Assembly: GCF_900473965.1 (NCBI RefSeq)
Contig: NZ_UCNJ01000012.1
Location: forward strand, 425,060-489,059
DNA length: 64,000 nt
Direction: 5' to 3'
Origin: Synechococcus sp. UW179A
GTDB lineage: Bacteria > Cyanobacteriota > Cyanobacteriia > PCC-6307 > Cyanobiaceae
Part shown: positions 42,751 to 53,102 of the stretch, piece after piece
Position numbering within the stretch: position 1 is the first letter of the stretch
How the letters are laid out: every line of letters starts with the position of its first letter
Position numbers and translations under genes: made by a program
The notes under the pieces: generated by a model
Database searches by the model: none
What the model was told of the DNA's origin: nothing
The model's input: the letters and a program-made list of their open reading frames with translations, nothing else

Positions 42751-43738
42751 TGGCAGCTGCAGCGGACCGAGATGGCCAGATGCTCAAAAGAGAGGGCGCC
42801 AGGGCAATGCTGGACCAGCTACCAACAATCACACCAAGCGCGAGAGCAATGGCAAACCAGTAGAGCGTTGAACCGCCGAACAGGATGAGGGCAACCAGGG
42901 GCAGAAGTGTGGTGCCGCTCGTGTAGATGGTTCTAGTCAGGGTGGCTGAAACCGCACGGTCAACCTGCACGGAGAGAGGAAGGTCACCATCGATACGTTG
43001 GCGCTCGCGAATTCTGTCGAAAACGACAACCGTGTCGTTCACGGAGTATCCGGCAATAGTCAGCAGAGCAACGGCAAACAGGCTGTCAACTTCTAGACCT
43101 GTGGTGAGTCCGAGCCAGGCGAAGACGCCACACACGATCACGATGTCGTGAACCAGTGCCACGAGGGCCAGAAAGGCGTAGCGAGGATCGTAGCGAACGG
43201 TGATGTACAGGGCGATCCCCGTGAAAGCGACCAGCAAGGAAATCAGACTGCTGCGCAGCAGCTGTCCACCAAGGCTCGGACCGATCGTGTCAACGGACTG
43301 TCCACCAGGCTCAAAAGGCCCAGCAACCGGCTCAAGTGCTTCAATCACAGCTTGCCCCTGGCCTGCGGTGAGAGCTGGCATGCGCAGCACGACAGACTGA
43401 CCTGCATCGAGGAGCTGAACGCGAGCGTTCTCCAACTTGGGCAATGCTTTTCCGTCCTGAACTGGCAGCTTGATCTGCTGAAGCTCAGCTTCGACAGCAA
43501 CGGTATTGAGCTGATCACAGGCATCAGCGCAGCTGCGCTCCAGCTGAATCTGAGTCCCTCCTGTGAAGTCAAGACCAGGCCTTAAAGGCGATCCGATCTG
43601 AGGGTCCGTCCAGCTGCGCACAATCCCGAGCAGGCTCAAAAGCAGACAAACAGCAGACACCAACCAAACCTGCCGTCGACGGCTGGTGAGGGGGAAGCGC
43701 AGAGGTCGCACATCAGTTTCGGGTGAGGTGAAAGCCAT
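42743..43738 (-). CDS. secF: Protein-export membrane protein SecF
   Basis: 331 residues with six membrane helices. PGLDFTGGTQIQLE near residue 58 is the typical start of the P1 domain, and the C-terminal part contains VALVHDIVIVCGVF and GYSVNDTVVVFDRIRE, the proton-relay regions. It works with SecD to pull exported proteins through SecYEG. It starts three bases after secD. Confidence 0.95.
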   Translation of the reverse strand: MAFTSPETDVRPLRFPLTSRRRQVWLVSAVCLLLSLLGIVRSWTDPQIGSPLRPGLDFTGGTQIQLERSCADACDQLNTVAVEAELQQIKLPVQDGKALPKLENARVQLLDAGQSVVLRMPALTAGQGQAVIEALEPVAGPFEPGGQSVDTIGPSLGGQLLRSSLISLLVAFTGIALYITVRYDPRYAFLALVALVHDIVIVCGVFAWLGLTTGLEVDSLFAVALLTIAGYSVNDTVVVFDRIRERQRIDGDLPLSVQVDRAVSATLTRTIYTSGTTLLPLVALILFGGSTLYWFAIALALGVIVGSWSSIALAPSLLSIWPSRSAAAASA

Positions 43739-43741
43739 GAC

Positions 43742-45214
43742 TCAGGACGCTGTCGTGGGAAGTTGCTTTGCAGGCAGGAAATTCGTTGGACGCCGCAAGC
43801 CCTGGTAGCTCATCAGGAAGCGCAGCAATGTACGCGTACAGGTCAGAGCCGTAAACAAACTGAGCAGAACGCCGATACCGAGAGTTGCCGCGAAGCCCTT
43901 GACCAGACCGGTGCCAAGGGAAAAGAGTGCGGCACAACTGATCAGCGTGGTCAGGTGACCATCAACAATCGATGAAAACGCCTCAGAAAAACCCGTTTCA
44001 ATCGAGCGGATCAGGGTGTTGCCGCGCCGCAGTTCGTCCTTGATGCGCTCAAAGATCAGCACGTTGGCGTCGACCGCCATGCCGATGCTCAGGATGAATC
44101 CAGCGATACCCGGCAGCGTCAGTGTGACGGGAATCAGGGCATACACCGCAAGGTTGAACAAGGCGTAGAGGCTGAGGGCCATCACAGCGACAGCGCCAGC
44201 CAACCGGTAGATCAGCAACATGAAAATGCCGACCAGCACAAGTCCTGAAAGAGCGGCGATCAGGCTGCGACGAACGTTCTCCGCACCAAGAGACGGCCCG
44301 ATCGTGCGCACTTCAAGGATTTCAACGGGCAAGGGCAGCGAACCACCCCGCAGCTGAACCTCGAGGTCCCTGGCATCTTCGGCCGTGAAGTTTCCGGAGA
44401 TCGAGGCGGTGCCTCCTGAAATTCCAGCGGCTTTGTACTGGGGACCAACACTGGCTTCACTGATGAGTTCTCCATCGAGAACGATGCCGAGCAGTCGTCC
44501 AGTGCCGGCGATCGACTGGGTGAGCTCAGCGAATTTCTCACCACCCTCGGCGTTGAAATTCAGTGTCACCTCCCAGCCAGAGCCGTTCTGTTGCTGCTGA
44601 CGACCAGCACTGATGAGTTGTTTGCCCGTGAAGGCCGTGGGGTCAAATCGATCAAGAATTTCCTGATTGGTACGCGCCAACAGCTGCTCTAGTTGCTCCG
44701 TCTCCGTCTTGGCCGTTCCGTCAAGACCTAATTCTTTTTGACGTCTCGCAAGCTCCTCCTGCTCGACGGGATCAATCTCGGACTGATCTTCGCCTAAGCG
44801 CGTGGCCAGCACACTGAGCAGCTGGGCTTTCAGCTGCCGCAAGCTCTGGACTTCCTCCTGCGTCCCTTCCTGCTGCGCCCTGAACTCAAGCAGAGCCGTA
44901 CTGCCGAGAACATCAGCCGCCCGGGTCGGATCGGTGACGCCGGGAAGCTGGAGCACAAGCTGGTCATCACCGACGGTCTGCAGGGTGGATTCAGCGACAC
45001 CGAGACCGTTAACACGGCGATCGAGCACCGCCTTAACCGCTTCCATTTGCTCTGCGCCAATGGTGGTGATCTCTCCGGCCGGTTGGACCTCGAGAGTGAG
45101 CTGACTGCCCCCACGCAAATCAAGTCCTAACTGCAGAGGGAAACTGGACAGAACTGCTGCTGCCGCGATGGCAAGCGCAAGGATGAGGGCGAACCAGCCC
45201 TGTTGGCGGGCCAT
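43742..45214 (-). CDS. secD: Protein-export membrane protein SecD
   Basis: 490 residues. GLDLRGGSQLTLEV near residue 33 and the C-terminal GMAVDANVLIFERIKDELRR mark SecD. The P1 domain contains an insertion rich in E, Q and R (~120-190). ATG 45214 lies four bases after the pdhB stop, so pdhB-secD-secF reads as an operon. Confidence 0.95.
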   Translation of the reverse strand: MARQQGWFALILALAIAAAAVLSSFPLQLGLDLRGGSQLTLEVQPAGEITTIGAEQMEAVKAVLDRRVNGLGVAESTLQTVGDDQLVLQLPGVTDPTRAADVLGSTALLEFRAQQEGTQEEVQSLRQLKAQLLSVLATRLGEDQSEIDPVEQEELARRQKELGLDGTAKTETEQLEQLLARTNQEILDRFDPTAFTGKQLISAGRQQQQNGSGWEVTLNFNAEGGEKFAELTQSIAGTGRLLGIVLDGELISEASVGPQYKAAGISGGTASISGNFTAEDARDLEVQLRGGSLPLPVEILEVRTIGPSLGAENVRRSLIAALSGLVLVGIFMLLIYRLAGAVAVMALSLYALFNLAVYALIPVTLTLPGIAGFILSIGMAVDANVLIFERIKDELRRGNTLIRSIETGFSEAFSSIVDGHLTTLISCAALFSLGTGLVKGFAATLGIGVLLSLFTALTCTRTLLRFLMSYQGLRRPTNFLPAKQLPTTAS

Positions 45215-45217
45215 CAA

Positions 45218-46201
45218 TCAGAGCCCCTGACGAACAATGGTCTGCGCCGCTTCGACAATTTGATGCGGCTGAATGATGGTCAGATTCTCAAGGTTGCCGT
45301 TGTAGGGAGTGGGGATGTCCTGGCTGGACAGCCTGATCGGCCGGGCATCGAGATCATCGAAGCAATGCTCGGTGATCAGAGCGATGAGCTCTGCACCGAT
45401 GCCACCGGTCTTCATGCACTCCTCCACCACGATCACCTTGTGGGTCTTGCGGATCGAGCGAGCAACGGTCTCCATATCAAATGGCTTGAGACTGATCAAA
45501 TCGATCAGTTCGGCGTTGATGCCATCCTCCTCGAGCTGGTCCACAGCCTTGAGACAGTGATGACGCATCCTTGAGTAGGTCAGGATTGTGATGTCACTGC
45601 CCTCCTTGACCAGATCCGCCTGATCGAGGGCACAGGTGTACTCGCCATCCGGCAGTTCTTCCGTGAGGTTGTAGAGCAGCACGTGCTCGAAAAAGAGAAC
45701 CGGATTGTTGTCGCGGATGGCAGCCTTCATGAGGCCCTTCGCGTTGGTCGGCGTGCTGCAGGCCACGATCTTGATGCCGGGCACGGCATGGAAATAAGCC
45801 TCGAGCCTCTGACTGTGTTCGGCTCCCAGCTGTCGGCCGACTCCGCCTGGCCCCCGCACCACCGTTGGGATGGTGAAATTGCCACCGCTGGTGTAGCGCA
45901 GCATCCCCATGTTGTTAGAGATCTGATTGAAGGCCAGCAGCAGAAATCCCATGTTCATGCCTTCCACGATCGGCCTCAGGCCAGTCATCGCGGCACCTAC
46001 TGCCATGCCGGTGAAACTGTTCTCGGCAATCGGAGTGTCGAGGACCCTCAGTTCACCGTATTTCTCGTAGAGATCCTTGGTGACTTTGTAGGAGCCGCCG
46101 TAATGGCCAACGTCCTCTCCCATCACACAGACATGGGGATCACGGGCCATTTCCTCATCGATGGCTTCGCGAAGTGCGTTGAAGAGAAGCGTCCCTGCCA
46201 C
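45218..46201 (-). CDS. pdhB: Pyruvate dehydrogenase E1 component beta subunit
   Basis: 327 residues: [60 protein letters not shown] and [19 protein letters not shown]. It forms the E1 heterotetramer that binds thiamine diphosphate and decarboxylates pyruvate. GTG start. The alpha subunit is not in the window. Confidence 0.95.
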   Translation of the reverse strand: MAGTLLFNALREAIDEEMARDPHVCVMGEDVGHYGGSYKVTKDLYEKYGELRVLDTPIAENSFTGMAVGAAMTGLRPIVEGMNMGFLLLAFNQISNNMGMLRYTSGGNFTIPTVVRGPGGVGRQLGAEHSQRLEAYFHAVPGIKIVACSTPTNAKGLMKAAIRDNNPVLFFEHVLLYNLTEELPDGEYTCALDQADLVKEGSDITILTYSRMRHHCLKAVDQLEEDGINAELIDLISLKPFDMETVARSIRKTHKVIVVEECMKTGGIGAELIALITEHCFDDLDARPIRLSSQDIPTPYNGNLENLTIIQPHQIVEAAQTIVRQGL

Positions 46202-46263
46202 GGCGTTGCTGCAATCCCGGCCATGCCGGCGTCAGCGGCCAAGCTATCTCAGTCCAGGTGTGT

Positions 46264-46359
46264 TCAGCCCCCGGCAGCAAAGGTAGCCAAGAGCAGCACT
46301 GAAAGAAGCAGTCCTGGAGACAGCAGCAGCACCAACTGACCGAGATCGTGGGGGGTCAT
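46264..46359 (-). CDS. Candidate 31-residue single-helix membrane peptide
   Basis: ATG 46359 to TGA 46264: MTPHDLGQLVLLLSPGLLLS then VLLLATFAAGG. A strongly hydrophobic helix with no charged residue in the core, similar in size to small photosystem or cytochrome subunits but not matching one that I know. It sits between a DUF3082 gene and pdhB on the same strand. Confidence 0.4.
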   Translation of the reverse strand: MTPHDLGQLVLLLSPGLLLSVLLLATFAAGG

Positions 46360-46383
46360 GGCTGCAGAAGCTCTGCGCCGAGG

Positions 46384-46689
46384 CTAGGCAGCGTCCAGCT
46401 TGTCTTTCATGAAAAGACTGCGAAGAAACACCAAGAACAAACCAATCCCGATGAAGGCAAAGCTGAATGTGGCCAGAAAACACATGCCAATGAACAGAGT
46501 CTTCATGGCAGACGCGATGTTCTGGGCTGTAGTGCTGCTGAAATTCGAAGAGTGAGTCGACAGATAAATCACGACTTTTTTGCTCAGGCCGAAACTCAAC
46601 CAGGCCAGAACAAGACTGGTAACGGATCCGGAAAAGAAACTGAGTGGTCCTTTACGGGGCTTCGCTGAGGCTTTGTTGCTGTCACTCAT
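46384..46689 (-). CDS. DUF3082 family membrane protein
   Basis: 101 residues: a short basic N-terminus, two membrane segments ([16 protein letters not shown] and [20 protein letters not shown]) and a loop with [19 protein letters not shown]. The pattern fits DUF3082, a cyanobacterial family of unknown function. The ATG overlaps the ispE stop (ATGA). Confidence 0.75.
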   Translation of the reverse strand: MSDSNKASAKPRKGPLSFFSGSVTSLVLAWLSFGLSKKVVIYLSTHSSNFSSTTAQNIASAMKTLFIGMCFLATFSFAFIGIGLFLVFLRSLFMKDKLDAA

Positions 46690-47618
46690 GCAGCCAGCTT
46701 GACGCCGTGGGGGAGCAGTGAGCAACTCCAGGACTGCAAACCTTCTGCCAGAAACAGCTCGGTCGTTCGCTGACGGGCTTGTTCAGCCGCATCGAAGTTG
46801 GGGAACAGAGCAAAGCAACTCGGTCCTGAACCACTCATGGCCACCCGCAACTGCCCCGGCAATGATTCCAGGAGCGCCAGCGCCTTCCGCACCGAGCTGT
46901 TCTGAGGAGCCACCACGGCCTGAAGGTCGTTGCGCAAGGGCGGAGCAGATTCCGCTCGAAGAGGATGCAACCACGCAGAGGTGCGAAGTGCCTGACGACG
47001 CTGCTCAAAAGCAGACTCACCGTCGAGATAGTGATTGAAACGCTGCCGCTTGGATTCGCCATAGGCCCACGGCGTCGACACGCTGATGGATGGATCCTTC
47101 ACCAGCAAGACGCCCAGCGGCGCAGTCACATCAGGCAGAACTTCAAGCCGCTCGCCGCGTCCGAAACAGAGCTGGGTGCCGCCGGCCACACAGAAGGGCA
47201 TGTCGGATCCGAGATCAGCAGCAAACGTCTCGAGCTGAGAGGCGCCCAAACCAAGGCCCCACAGCGTGTTCAGGCCAACCAGTGCTGCTGCCCCATCGCT
47301 GGAGCCTCCTGCAAGACCGGCGCCGATCGGAATCCGCTTGCGGAGATGCATCCGTGCACCCAACTCCCCGAATCCGGATCGCTCACGCAGCAGCCTGGCC
47401 GCCCGCATGATCAGGTTGTCGTCTCCGCAACTGAGTTCTGGCTGATCACAGCTGAGAGAAAGAGTCCCGTCTGCGGTGTTCTCGCAATCGAGCTGATCGG
47501 CGAGATCAATGCTTTGCATCACCATGGCGAGTTCATGGAACCCGTCGTTGCGCAGGCCAAGCACCTCGAGATGCAGATTGATCTTGGCCGGAGCGCTGAC
47601 GCAAACCGGAGCCGTCAT
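46686..47618 (-). CDS. ispE: 4-diphosphocytidyl-2-C-methyl-D-erythritol kinase
   Basis: 310-residue GHMP kinase of the MEP isoprenoid pathway. [20 protein letters not shown] at the N-terminus, the ATP loop [20 protein letters not shown] and the C-terminal [12 protein letters not shown] are all present. Following rsmA, it leads into the DUF3082 gene. Confidence 0.95.
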   Translation of the reverse strand: MTAPVCVSAPAKINLHLEVLGLRNDGFHELAMVMQSIDLADQLDCENTADGTLSLSCDQPELSCGDDNLIMRAARLLRERSGFGELGARMHLRKRIPIGAGLAGGSSDGAAALVGLNTLWGLGLGASQLETFAADLGSDMPFCVAGGTQLCFGRGERLEVLPDVTAPLGVLLVKDPSISVSTPWAYGESKRQRFNHYLDGESAFEQRRQALRTSAWLHPLRAESAPPLRNDLQAVVAPQNSSVRKALALLESLPGQLRVAMSGSGPSCFALFPNFDAAEQARQRTTELFLAEGLQSWSCSLLPHGVKLAA

Positions 47619-47767
47619 GAACAGAACGCAGCGCAGTTGGCCGGACTCCGACCGGAATCAGGAGGCTAAACCACAGCCATAGCCCAGTTTTTACAGGGGA
47701 TCGAAGGCCCAATATCTAGAGATTGCTCAGCCACGACACGCACAAACATCGATCCGTCTAAGGCAGC

Positions 47768-48601
47768 TCACTCGGATGTTTCCGCCTGACTCAATCCCCT
47801 GGCCAGGGCCACCCAGTTTTCCGGTGCCACCTCCTGAGGCCTCTGCTGCAGATCAATCCCAGCCTGCTGTGCCAGCTCCTGGAGCTGATCAGGAGGTTTG
47901 ACACCGGCAAGCGTGTTTCGCAACATCTTGCGTCGAGCAAGAAAGGCCTGTTTAAGCAATCGTTCCACCCCACGGCAGATCTCGGGATCTGGGCGCTGAT
48001 CCGCCGGCAAGGGGTCCAGCCTGATCACCTCGGACTGCACCTTCGGAGGAGGCTGAAAGCAACGCGGCGGCACAGAACAAACACTTTGACAACGGGCCAG
48101 AAGCTGCAAACGCACACTCAAAGCACTGAAACTGCTGTGTCCGGGACGGGCTCGAATGCGCTCTGCCACCTCTTTCTGGACGAGCAGGATGAGCCTTTCG
48201 TAGGGCGGATCAACAGGTCGATCCAGACGACCAATCAGCCGATCAAGCAAGGGCCCCGTGATGTTGTACGGAATATTGGCCACCACCTTGGAGGCCGGAG
48301 AACCGTCCGGAAGGGTCAGAGGAACCTCAAGAACATCGCCCTCACAGAGTGAAAACCGCGACTGAGCTCCGTATCGCTCGGTCAGACCTGACACCAGATC
48401 TCTATCCAGCTCGATCGCATGCACCAACGCGGCAGGGCTCTTCAGCAGTCGGTCGGTCAGGGCACCACGCCCTGGTCCCACCTCGAGAACACGGTCTCCT
48501 TGCTCGAGTGCTGCTGACTCGAGAATCCGATCCAGAACCCGTTCATCCCGCAGCCAGTGCTGACCAAACCGTTTGCGGGCCGTATGTCCTGCGAAGCTCA
48601 T
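47768..48601 (-). CDS. rsmA: 16S rRNA dimethyladenosine transferase
   Basis: 277 residues (KsgA): KRFGQHWLRDERVLDRI, SAM motif VLEVGPGRGALTDRLL, catalytic NIPYNITGPLL, and PPRCFQPPPKVQSEVIRL. Dimethylates A1518 and A1519 of 16S rRNA. rsmA and ispE are neighbours in many cyanobacteria. Confidence 0.95.
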   Translation of the reverse strand: MSFAGHTARKRFGQHWLRDERVLDRILESAALEQGDRVLEVGPGRGALTDRLLKSPAALVHAIELDRDLVSGLTERYGAQSRFSLCEGDVLEVPLTLPDGSPASKVVANIPYNITGPLLDRLIGRLDRPVDPPYERLILLVQKEVAERIRARPGHSSFSALSVRLQLLARCQSVCSVPPRCFQPPPKVQSEVIRLDPLPADQRPDPEICRGVERLLKQAFLARRKMLRNTLAGVKPPDQLQELAQQAGIDLQQRPQEVAPENWVALARGLSQAETSE

Positions 48602-48683
48602 GTCATGCGGGCCATCGGTTCACTGTGCACCAGCGCATAGGGCGCGGAACGCGATGATTGTGGTGTTTAGGTCTGGCGGGTTG

Positions 48684-49307
48684 ATGAACAGATCTGCGCT
48701 GCTGATCTGCATCGCCGGCCCCTCCGCAGCAGGCAAGACTTACTTCAGTGAGGAGCTGAAAACGTCGCTCGCTCATAGCGGGATTGCTGCTGTGGTGATC
48801 GGCTCCGATGATTACTACCGCGAGCACTGGACTCCGGATTCGATCTACGGATTCGACACGATCGATGCAATCGATCGCGAAGCGCTGATCACAGACGTGC
48901 AGTCCATGAAAGATCGTCGACTTCAGCATCGACGCCGTTACGACATGAGCACCAGGGACGTCAGCTGGGAATCTTTCAACGAAATCTGGGATGTTGTGCT
49001 GCTGGAGGGGGCATTCGGCCCCCAACTATTGATGGATCAGCTCCATCCTGATCTTTTGATTTATCTGAGCGCATCCCTGCCGATCAGAGTGATTCGCCGA
49101 CTGCGCCGTGACGTGTCCGAACGTCAGCGAACCCCCCTGTCGGTCTTGCGTCAGTCAGTGATGCAGATGCTGCCGGGAGAGCGGAGGTTCATCCATCCAC
49201 TGAGACGTTCGGCTGATCTGGTGATTCGCGATCTTCCAACGGGTCTTCCACTAGCTGTGAAACGAATTGAAGGTCTGATCAAGACATCCGTAGCTCCGGG
49301 ACCCTGA
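48684..49307 (+). CDS. Uridine kinase-like P-loop kinase
   Basis: 207 residues: Walker A AGPSAAGKTYFSEELK, then IGSDDYYREHW, GFDTIDAID and VVLLEGAFGP, the layout of uridine kinase/phosphoribulokinase. It is shorter than the Calvin-cycle PRK. ATG 48684 fits the conserved start. Substrate probably uridine/cytidine, but not certain. Confidence 0.8.
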   Translation: MNRSALLICIAGPSAAGKTYFSEELKTSLAHSGIAAVVIGSDDYYREHWTPDSIYGFDTIDAIDREALITDVQSMKDRRLQHRRRYDMSTRDVSWESFNEIWDVVLLEGAFGPQLLMDQLHPDLLIYLSASLPIRVIRRLRRDVSERQRTPLSVLRQSVMQMLPGERRFIHPLRRSADLVIRDLPTGLPLAVKRIEGLIKTSVAPGP

Positions 49308-49698
49308 TCCAGCGCACAGGCCTGGAGCTGGGTGGCAACGGCACAAGCGCAAGCACCAGCTCGAGATGCCCCTGATCACACCAGGGGTGACATGACTGCC
49401 AGCAGGCAAGCGTTCGGGCCAAGCGTCTGCGTTTTACAGGATCGAAAGCTTTCACACCCCAGCCATCAAGACCACATCGACGCCTGGCCTTGACCTCCAC
49501 CAGCAGCAGACGGAGACCTGAGCGACCCGATTTGATCATCATCAGATCAAGCTCCCCGTAACGACAGCTCCAGCGCTCAGCCAGGCAACGCCACCCCCGG
49601 CCTTTCAACAGATTCAGGGCACGCCGCTCGGCCCAGCGACCGGGATCGCTCTTGGCATCAATGGTCCACAAGATCAGCTCCCTGCATTCACGGAGCAT
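49279..49698 (-). CDS. YraN/UPF0102 family nuclease-fold protein
   Basis: 139 residues. The endonuclease-like core shows RWAERRALNLLKGRGWRCL, RYGELDLMM and LLLVEVKARR, giving the E-x(n)-D-x(n)-ExK pattern. Function in DNA or RNA processing is unproven for the family. It overlaps the kinase gene end by 29 bases. Confidence 0.85.
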   Translation of the reverse strand: MLRECRELILWTIDAKSDPGRWAERRALNLLKGRGWRCLAERWSCRYGELDLMMIKSGRSGLRLLLVEVKARRRCGLDGWGVKAFDPVKRRRLARTLACWQSCHPWCDQGHLELVLALVPLPPSSRPVRWIRVPELRMS

Positions 49699-49753
49699 TC
49701 CCCTGAGCTAGGAATCAGGCCCCCTAGGCTTCGGTGACGCTCTTCATCCGCTG

Positions 49754-50233
49754 ATGCAACGACATCTGCTGGCCTCCCTGCTTGCTCTCCTTCTTTTAGT
49801 GGGCTTGCCTCCTCAGCCGGTGCAGGCTGCAATGGATTACGCCAAACAGGTGTTGATCGGCGCTGATTTCTCCAACCGGGAGATGCAGGGGGTGACCTTC
49901 AACCTCACCAACCTGCGTGAAGCTGATCTGTCTGGCAGCGACCTGCAGGGCGCCAGCCTCTATGGAGCCAAGCTTCAAGACGCCAACCTCACAGGAGCCA
50001 ACCTGCGCGACGCAACGCTGGATTCAGCGGTGCTGGATGGCACCAACCTCACGGATGCCGTTCTCGAAGATGCTTTTGCCTTCAATACCCGGTTCATCAA
50101 CGTGACGATCACCGGTGCCGATTTCACCAACGTGCCTTTTCGCGGGGACGCACTGAAAACACTCTGTGCCGCCGCCGACGGCACCAATCCAGTAACGGGC
50201 CGCGAGACACGCGACACCCTTGGCTGCTCATGA
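49754..50233 (+). CDS. Exported pentapeptide-repeat protein
   Basis: 159 residues. A signal peptide (HLLASLLALLLLVGLPPQPV ending at QAA) precedes about fifteen A(D/N)LxX pentapeptides such as ADLSG, ANLTG and ATLDS, which fold into a quadrilateral beta-helix. The C-terminal part contains two cysteines. Likely located in the lumen or periplasm; role unknown. Confidence 0.85.
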   Translation: MQRHLLASLLALLLLVGLPPQPVQAAMDYAKQVLIGADFSNREMQGVTFNLTNLREADLSGSDLQGASLYGAKLQDANLTGANLRDATLDSAVLDGTNLTDAVLEDAFAFNTRFINVTITGADFTNVPFRGDALKTLCAAADGTNPVTGRETRDTLGCS

Positions 50234-50676
50234 GCTTCGATCCTCGCAGCCTGGAACGGCTCAGACAACTGGGACGCCAGCTCCCTGAGGCCATCCCTGC
50301 ACCGGCAACCGACACGAAACGCGCCGCCAAAGACAGCCGGCCTCGCCACAAGGTGGAGACCGAGCAAGACCCCAAAGCTCTGTTTCATGAACTGATGCAG
50401 GTGAGCCAGGACGGCACCGTTCCTGAACATCTGATGGCGCGATTGCGGGATGCGGAAGAGCGGGTCGACAGCGAGCGACGCCAGAAGCTCAATGCCCCAT
50501 CACCATCAACGCTGGATTCTCCTACCACCCAGACAGCCTTCTCGAACCGTTCGATGGGCAAAGGCAAGAACACACGACCTCAGCGCCGTGATGTGGCACC
50601 CGGCAGTGAGGAGGACAGTCTCTACGTGGCTTTCGGACAGATGTTTCTTGAGGAACAAGACGACGAGACGGATTGA
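50230..50676 (+). CDS. Conserved hypothetical protein, 148 residues
   Basis: ATGA overlap with the pentapeptide gene. Charged and largely disordered, with a short conserved-looking C-terminus (SLYVAFGQMFLEEQDDE). No domain recognised. It is followed 12 bases later by rlmH, so the three genes form a likely operon. Confidence 0.65.
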   Translation: MSFDPRSLERLRQLGRQLPEAIPAPATDTKRAAKDSRPRHKVETEQDPKALFHELMQVSQDGTVPEHLMARLRDAEERVDSERRQKLNAPSPSTLDSPTTQTAFSNRSMGKGKNTRPQRRDVAPGSEEDSLYVAFGQMFLEEQDDETD

Positions 50677-50688
50677 AGCCGCTAAGCC

Positions 50689-51123
50689 ATGAACAATTCC
50701 CGTTGCCGCATCATTGCGGTCGGAAAAGTACGCAAGCGGTGGGTTCAGGAAGGTGTGGACCTTTATCTCAAACGCCTTCCTGGCCTGGGCATTACCGAAC
50801 TGCGTGACAGCAACCCTAAAAAGGAGGCCGAGGCGATCCGTCAGGCCCTGCGTACCGATGAATATCCGGTGCTGCTGATGGAACAGGGCCTCACCCTGAC
50901 CTCGGTGGACTTTGCTGATCGTTTACGGGACTTGGGTTCTGAGCGTCTGGCCTTCGTGATCGGAGGCGCTGACGGCTTCACCGATGCATTCAAAAGCACA
51001 GCTCGCTGGCAGCTGAGTCTTTCACCTCTGACCTTTCCCCATGAGCTGGCTCGATTGCTCTTGCTCGAGCAGCTCTACAGAGCGCAGGCGATCCTGCAAG
51101 GGAGTCCCTATCACCGGGCCTGA
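50689..51123 (+). CDS. rlmH: 23S rRNA pseudouridine-1915 N3-methyltransferase
   Basis: 144-residue SPOUT methyltransferase: [49 protein letters not shown] and [16 protein letters not shown]. Methylates pseudouridine 1915 in 23S rRNA of 70S ribosomes. Length is a little under the usual ~155. Confidence 0.93.
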   Translation: MNNSRCRIIAVGKVRKRWVQEGVDLYLKRLPGLGITELRDSNPKKEAEAIRQALRTDEYPVLLMEQGLTLTSVDFADRLRDLGSERLAFVIGGADGFTDAFKSTARWQLSLSPLTFPHELARLLLLEQLYRAQAILQGSPYHRA

Positions 51124-51161
51124 TGTCCAGTGCAAAGGCGAGCGTTCAGGAGGAACGGCAA

Positions 51162-51821
51162 TTACCCCCCCGCTGCGACTAGCGCCTCGGCCCAGGCATC
51201 ACAGCACACCCACCACTGGAGATATCCGAGCTGATGCACATGGGGCAACAGCTCAAGCATCATCGCCGCAGCTGCTGTCGTAGCCGGATCAGGCTGCGTC
51301 CGGGCCAGGCGATAGTTCGCACAAAAAGCGCCGAAGGTCCCTTTGCGCACCCCCCGCTGACGTTCCAGATGCTCCTGCAGCACAGCGTCGCTGCGATGGC
51401 TACTCATGGCTGTCTGTGCAGCTGATGCGCCGAAATCCTGAGCACCCGGCAACAGATCCTCACCGGTGAATCCGCACACCTCACCTGAGGCCAAGGCCTC
51501 TTGATTGTCATCATCAAAGCCCTGAACCTCCTCATCGCCACGCTTGGCCATCTCCTCTAGGCAGATCTCAGCGATGTCTTGGTCGCGCCAGTCGAACAGG
51601 TCACCAACGCCGTTGGAACGCACAATGTCGACCATCTGACGCCGCAGCATGCGATTGCAGGCTTCAGCCTGTAATCGGTCTTGATCCGTTATCAAGGATC
51701 TGCGAAGGGCCCATTCCGCGTTCAGAAAAAACGCCGAAGTGGTCCCTTTTCGATGGCCGTTAGCACTGTGTTGCGACGTCCCCATGATCTGTTCAGGGGT
51801 CACACAGCGATCGTTTGTCAT
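51162..51821 (-). CDS. Hypothetical protein, 219 residues
   Basis: ATG 51821 with other ATGs downstream (51785). Helical, acidic, with WALRRSLITDQDRLQAEACN and a C-terminal hydrophobic segment LGYLQWWVCCDAWAEALVAA. No domain recognised. It is the last of three minus-strand genes with the MFS transporter and the 130-residue protein. Confidence 0.6.
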   Translation of the reverse strand: MTNDRCVTPEQIMGTSQHSANGHRKGTTSAFFLNAEWALRRSLITDQDRLQAEACNRMLRRQMVDIVRSNGVGDLFDWRDQDIAEICLEEMAKRGDEEVQGFDDDNQEALASGEVCGFTGEDLLPGAQDFGASAAQTAMSSHRSDAVLQEHLERQRGVRKGTFGAFCANYRLARTQPDPATTAAAAMMLELLPHVHQLGYLQWWVCCDAWAEALVAAGG

Positions 51822-51854
51822 GGCTGTGATCAAGAGCGATCACATTCATCTTCA

Positions 51855-53093
51855 TCAGCTTTGGCTGTTCGACACGGATCGGCGAGAGATCTGCAACAAC
51901 TGCGCCATCAGCACGCATGCCATAAGTATTACCCCCAGCCAGAGCACGCTCTGCAAGCCCGTCAATGCCATCGAGCTCGTTCCCATCGAGAAGATCACAA
52001 AACCAAGGCCATTGAGCGTCGTCAATGTTGCCCAGCAACGCCTCTGCAACTCGGCCGGCACCAAGTCAGGCAGTCGATCGAGCGTGAGCGATGAGGTCAT
52101 GATCGACCACCAACCGATCAAAAAAGCAGATAACAACAGCAGTTGCGGCGTGCGCGCCAGCGCATAGATCCAGGCCCCCAACCCACCAAGCATGGCCACC
52201 GCCGGAAGCAACAGTGCCGTTGGCCAAGTCCTAGGCAAAACCAGCAACAACAATGACGCCATCAAGCCGCCAAGTCCCATGGTGGAGAAGGAGGCACTAC
52301 TCATCGATGCATCCAGGCCGATGCGGTTCGAGGCCACGATCGGCTCATACAGCGCCATGGGCACCTGGGCCGCTCCCGTGAGAGCAAACGCGCAGGTGAG
52401 AGCAATCAACGGAAACCAACAAATTGATTTCACACCGCTGTCAGCAATTGCCACCTGCTGTTCTTCTCCACTCTGTTCATTAGCGCGCAAACGGCGATGC
52501 CCCCGGTCGATCAGCCATAGGGTTGGGAGGGACAGCACAGTGGCGAAGCAAGCCAGCACTAACCAAGCGCCTGCCGCCGAACTCGGAGCCAGCCAGGCCA
52601 CCGCACTAGCTCCCAGCAGAGCCACCAGTGCACCACCTCCCAACACCGTGGCGACAGCCTGGCGTTGATGACGAGCGGGAACTCCCGCGATAGCCAGGCC
52701 TGGCAGACCGCTCATCAGATGTCCAGCACCCCAGCCGGCCAACACCCTCAGACCACCTTCACCGAGTTGGCCACTCTGCACAGCCCCCAACCAGAGGCAA
52801 AGCACTCCGACCGCCAATGCCAGCCGCAAGCTACGCAGCAACTGGGCCTTACCCTTCAGTTGCGCCTGATGCACACAGCCCAACAGGTAACCCACCATGT
52901 TGAGTGCAGCGAGTTCACCAAGATCGGCCTGGGATATCCATTCCTGCACGACCATTTCTCGACCGATCACACCGAAGTCGGATCGGATCAATCCCAGGCC
53001 GATGCCCAGTCCGCATGCTCCTGCCAGCACCCTGAGCCGATGAGGTTCTTGTGGCTGAAATGGCACTGGTGAGCCTTCAGAGGACGGAGACAT
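51855..53093 (-). CDS. MFS transporter, YbfB/YjiJ type
   Basis: About 412 residues with twelve predicted membrane helices. The opening GLGIGLGLIRSDFGVIG and LAALNMVGYLLGCVHQAQ match the YbfB/YjiJ group of major facilitators. Substrate unknown. Confidence 0.8.
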   Translation of the reverse strand: MSPSSEGSPVPFQPQEPHRLRVLAGACGLGIGLGLIRSDFGVIGREMVVQEWISQADLGELAALNMVGYLLGCVHQAQLKGKAQLLRSLRLALAVGVLCLWLGAVQSGQLGEGGLRVLAGWGAGHLMSGLPGLAIAGVPARHQRQAVATVLGGGALVALLGASAVAWLAPSSAAGAWLVLACFATVLSLPTLWLIDRGHRRLRANEQSGEEQQVAIADSGVKSICWFPLIALTCAFALTGAAQVPMALYEPIVASNRIGLDASMSSASFSTMGLGGLMASLLLLVLPRTWPTALLLPAVAMLGGLGAWIYALARTPQLLLLSAFLIGWWSIMTSSLTLDRLPDLVPAELQRRCWATLTTLNGLGFVIFSMGTSSMALTGLQSVLWLGVILMACVLMAQLLQISRRSVSNSQS

Positions 53094-53102
53094 CACCACT
53101 GA

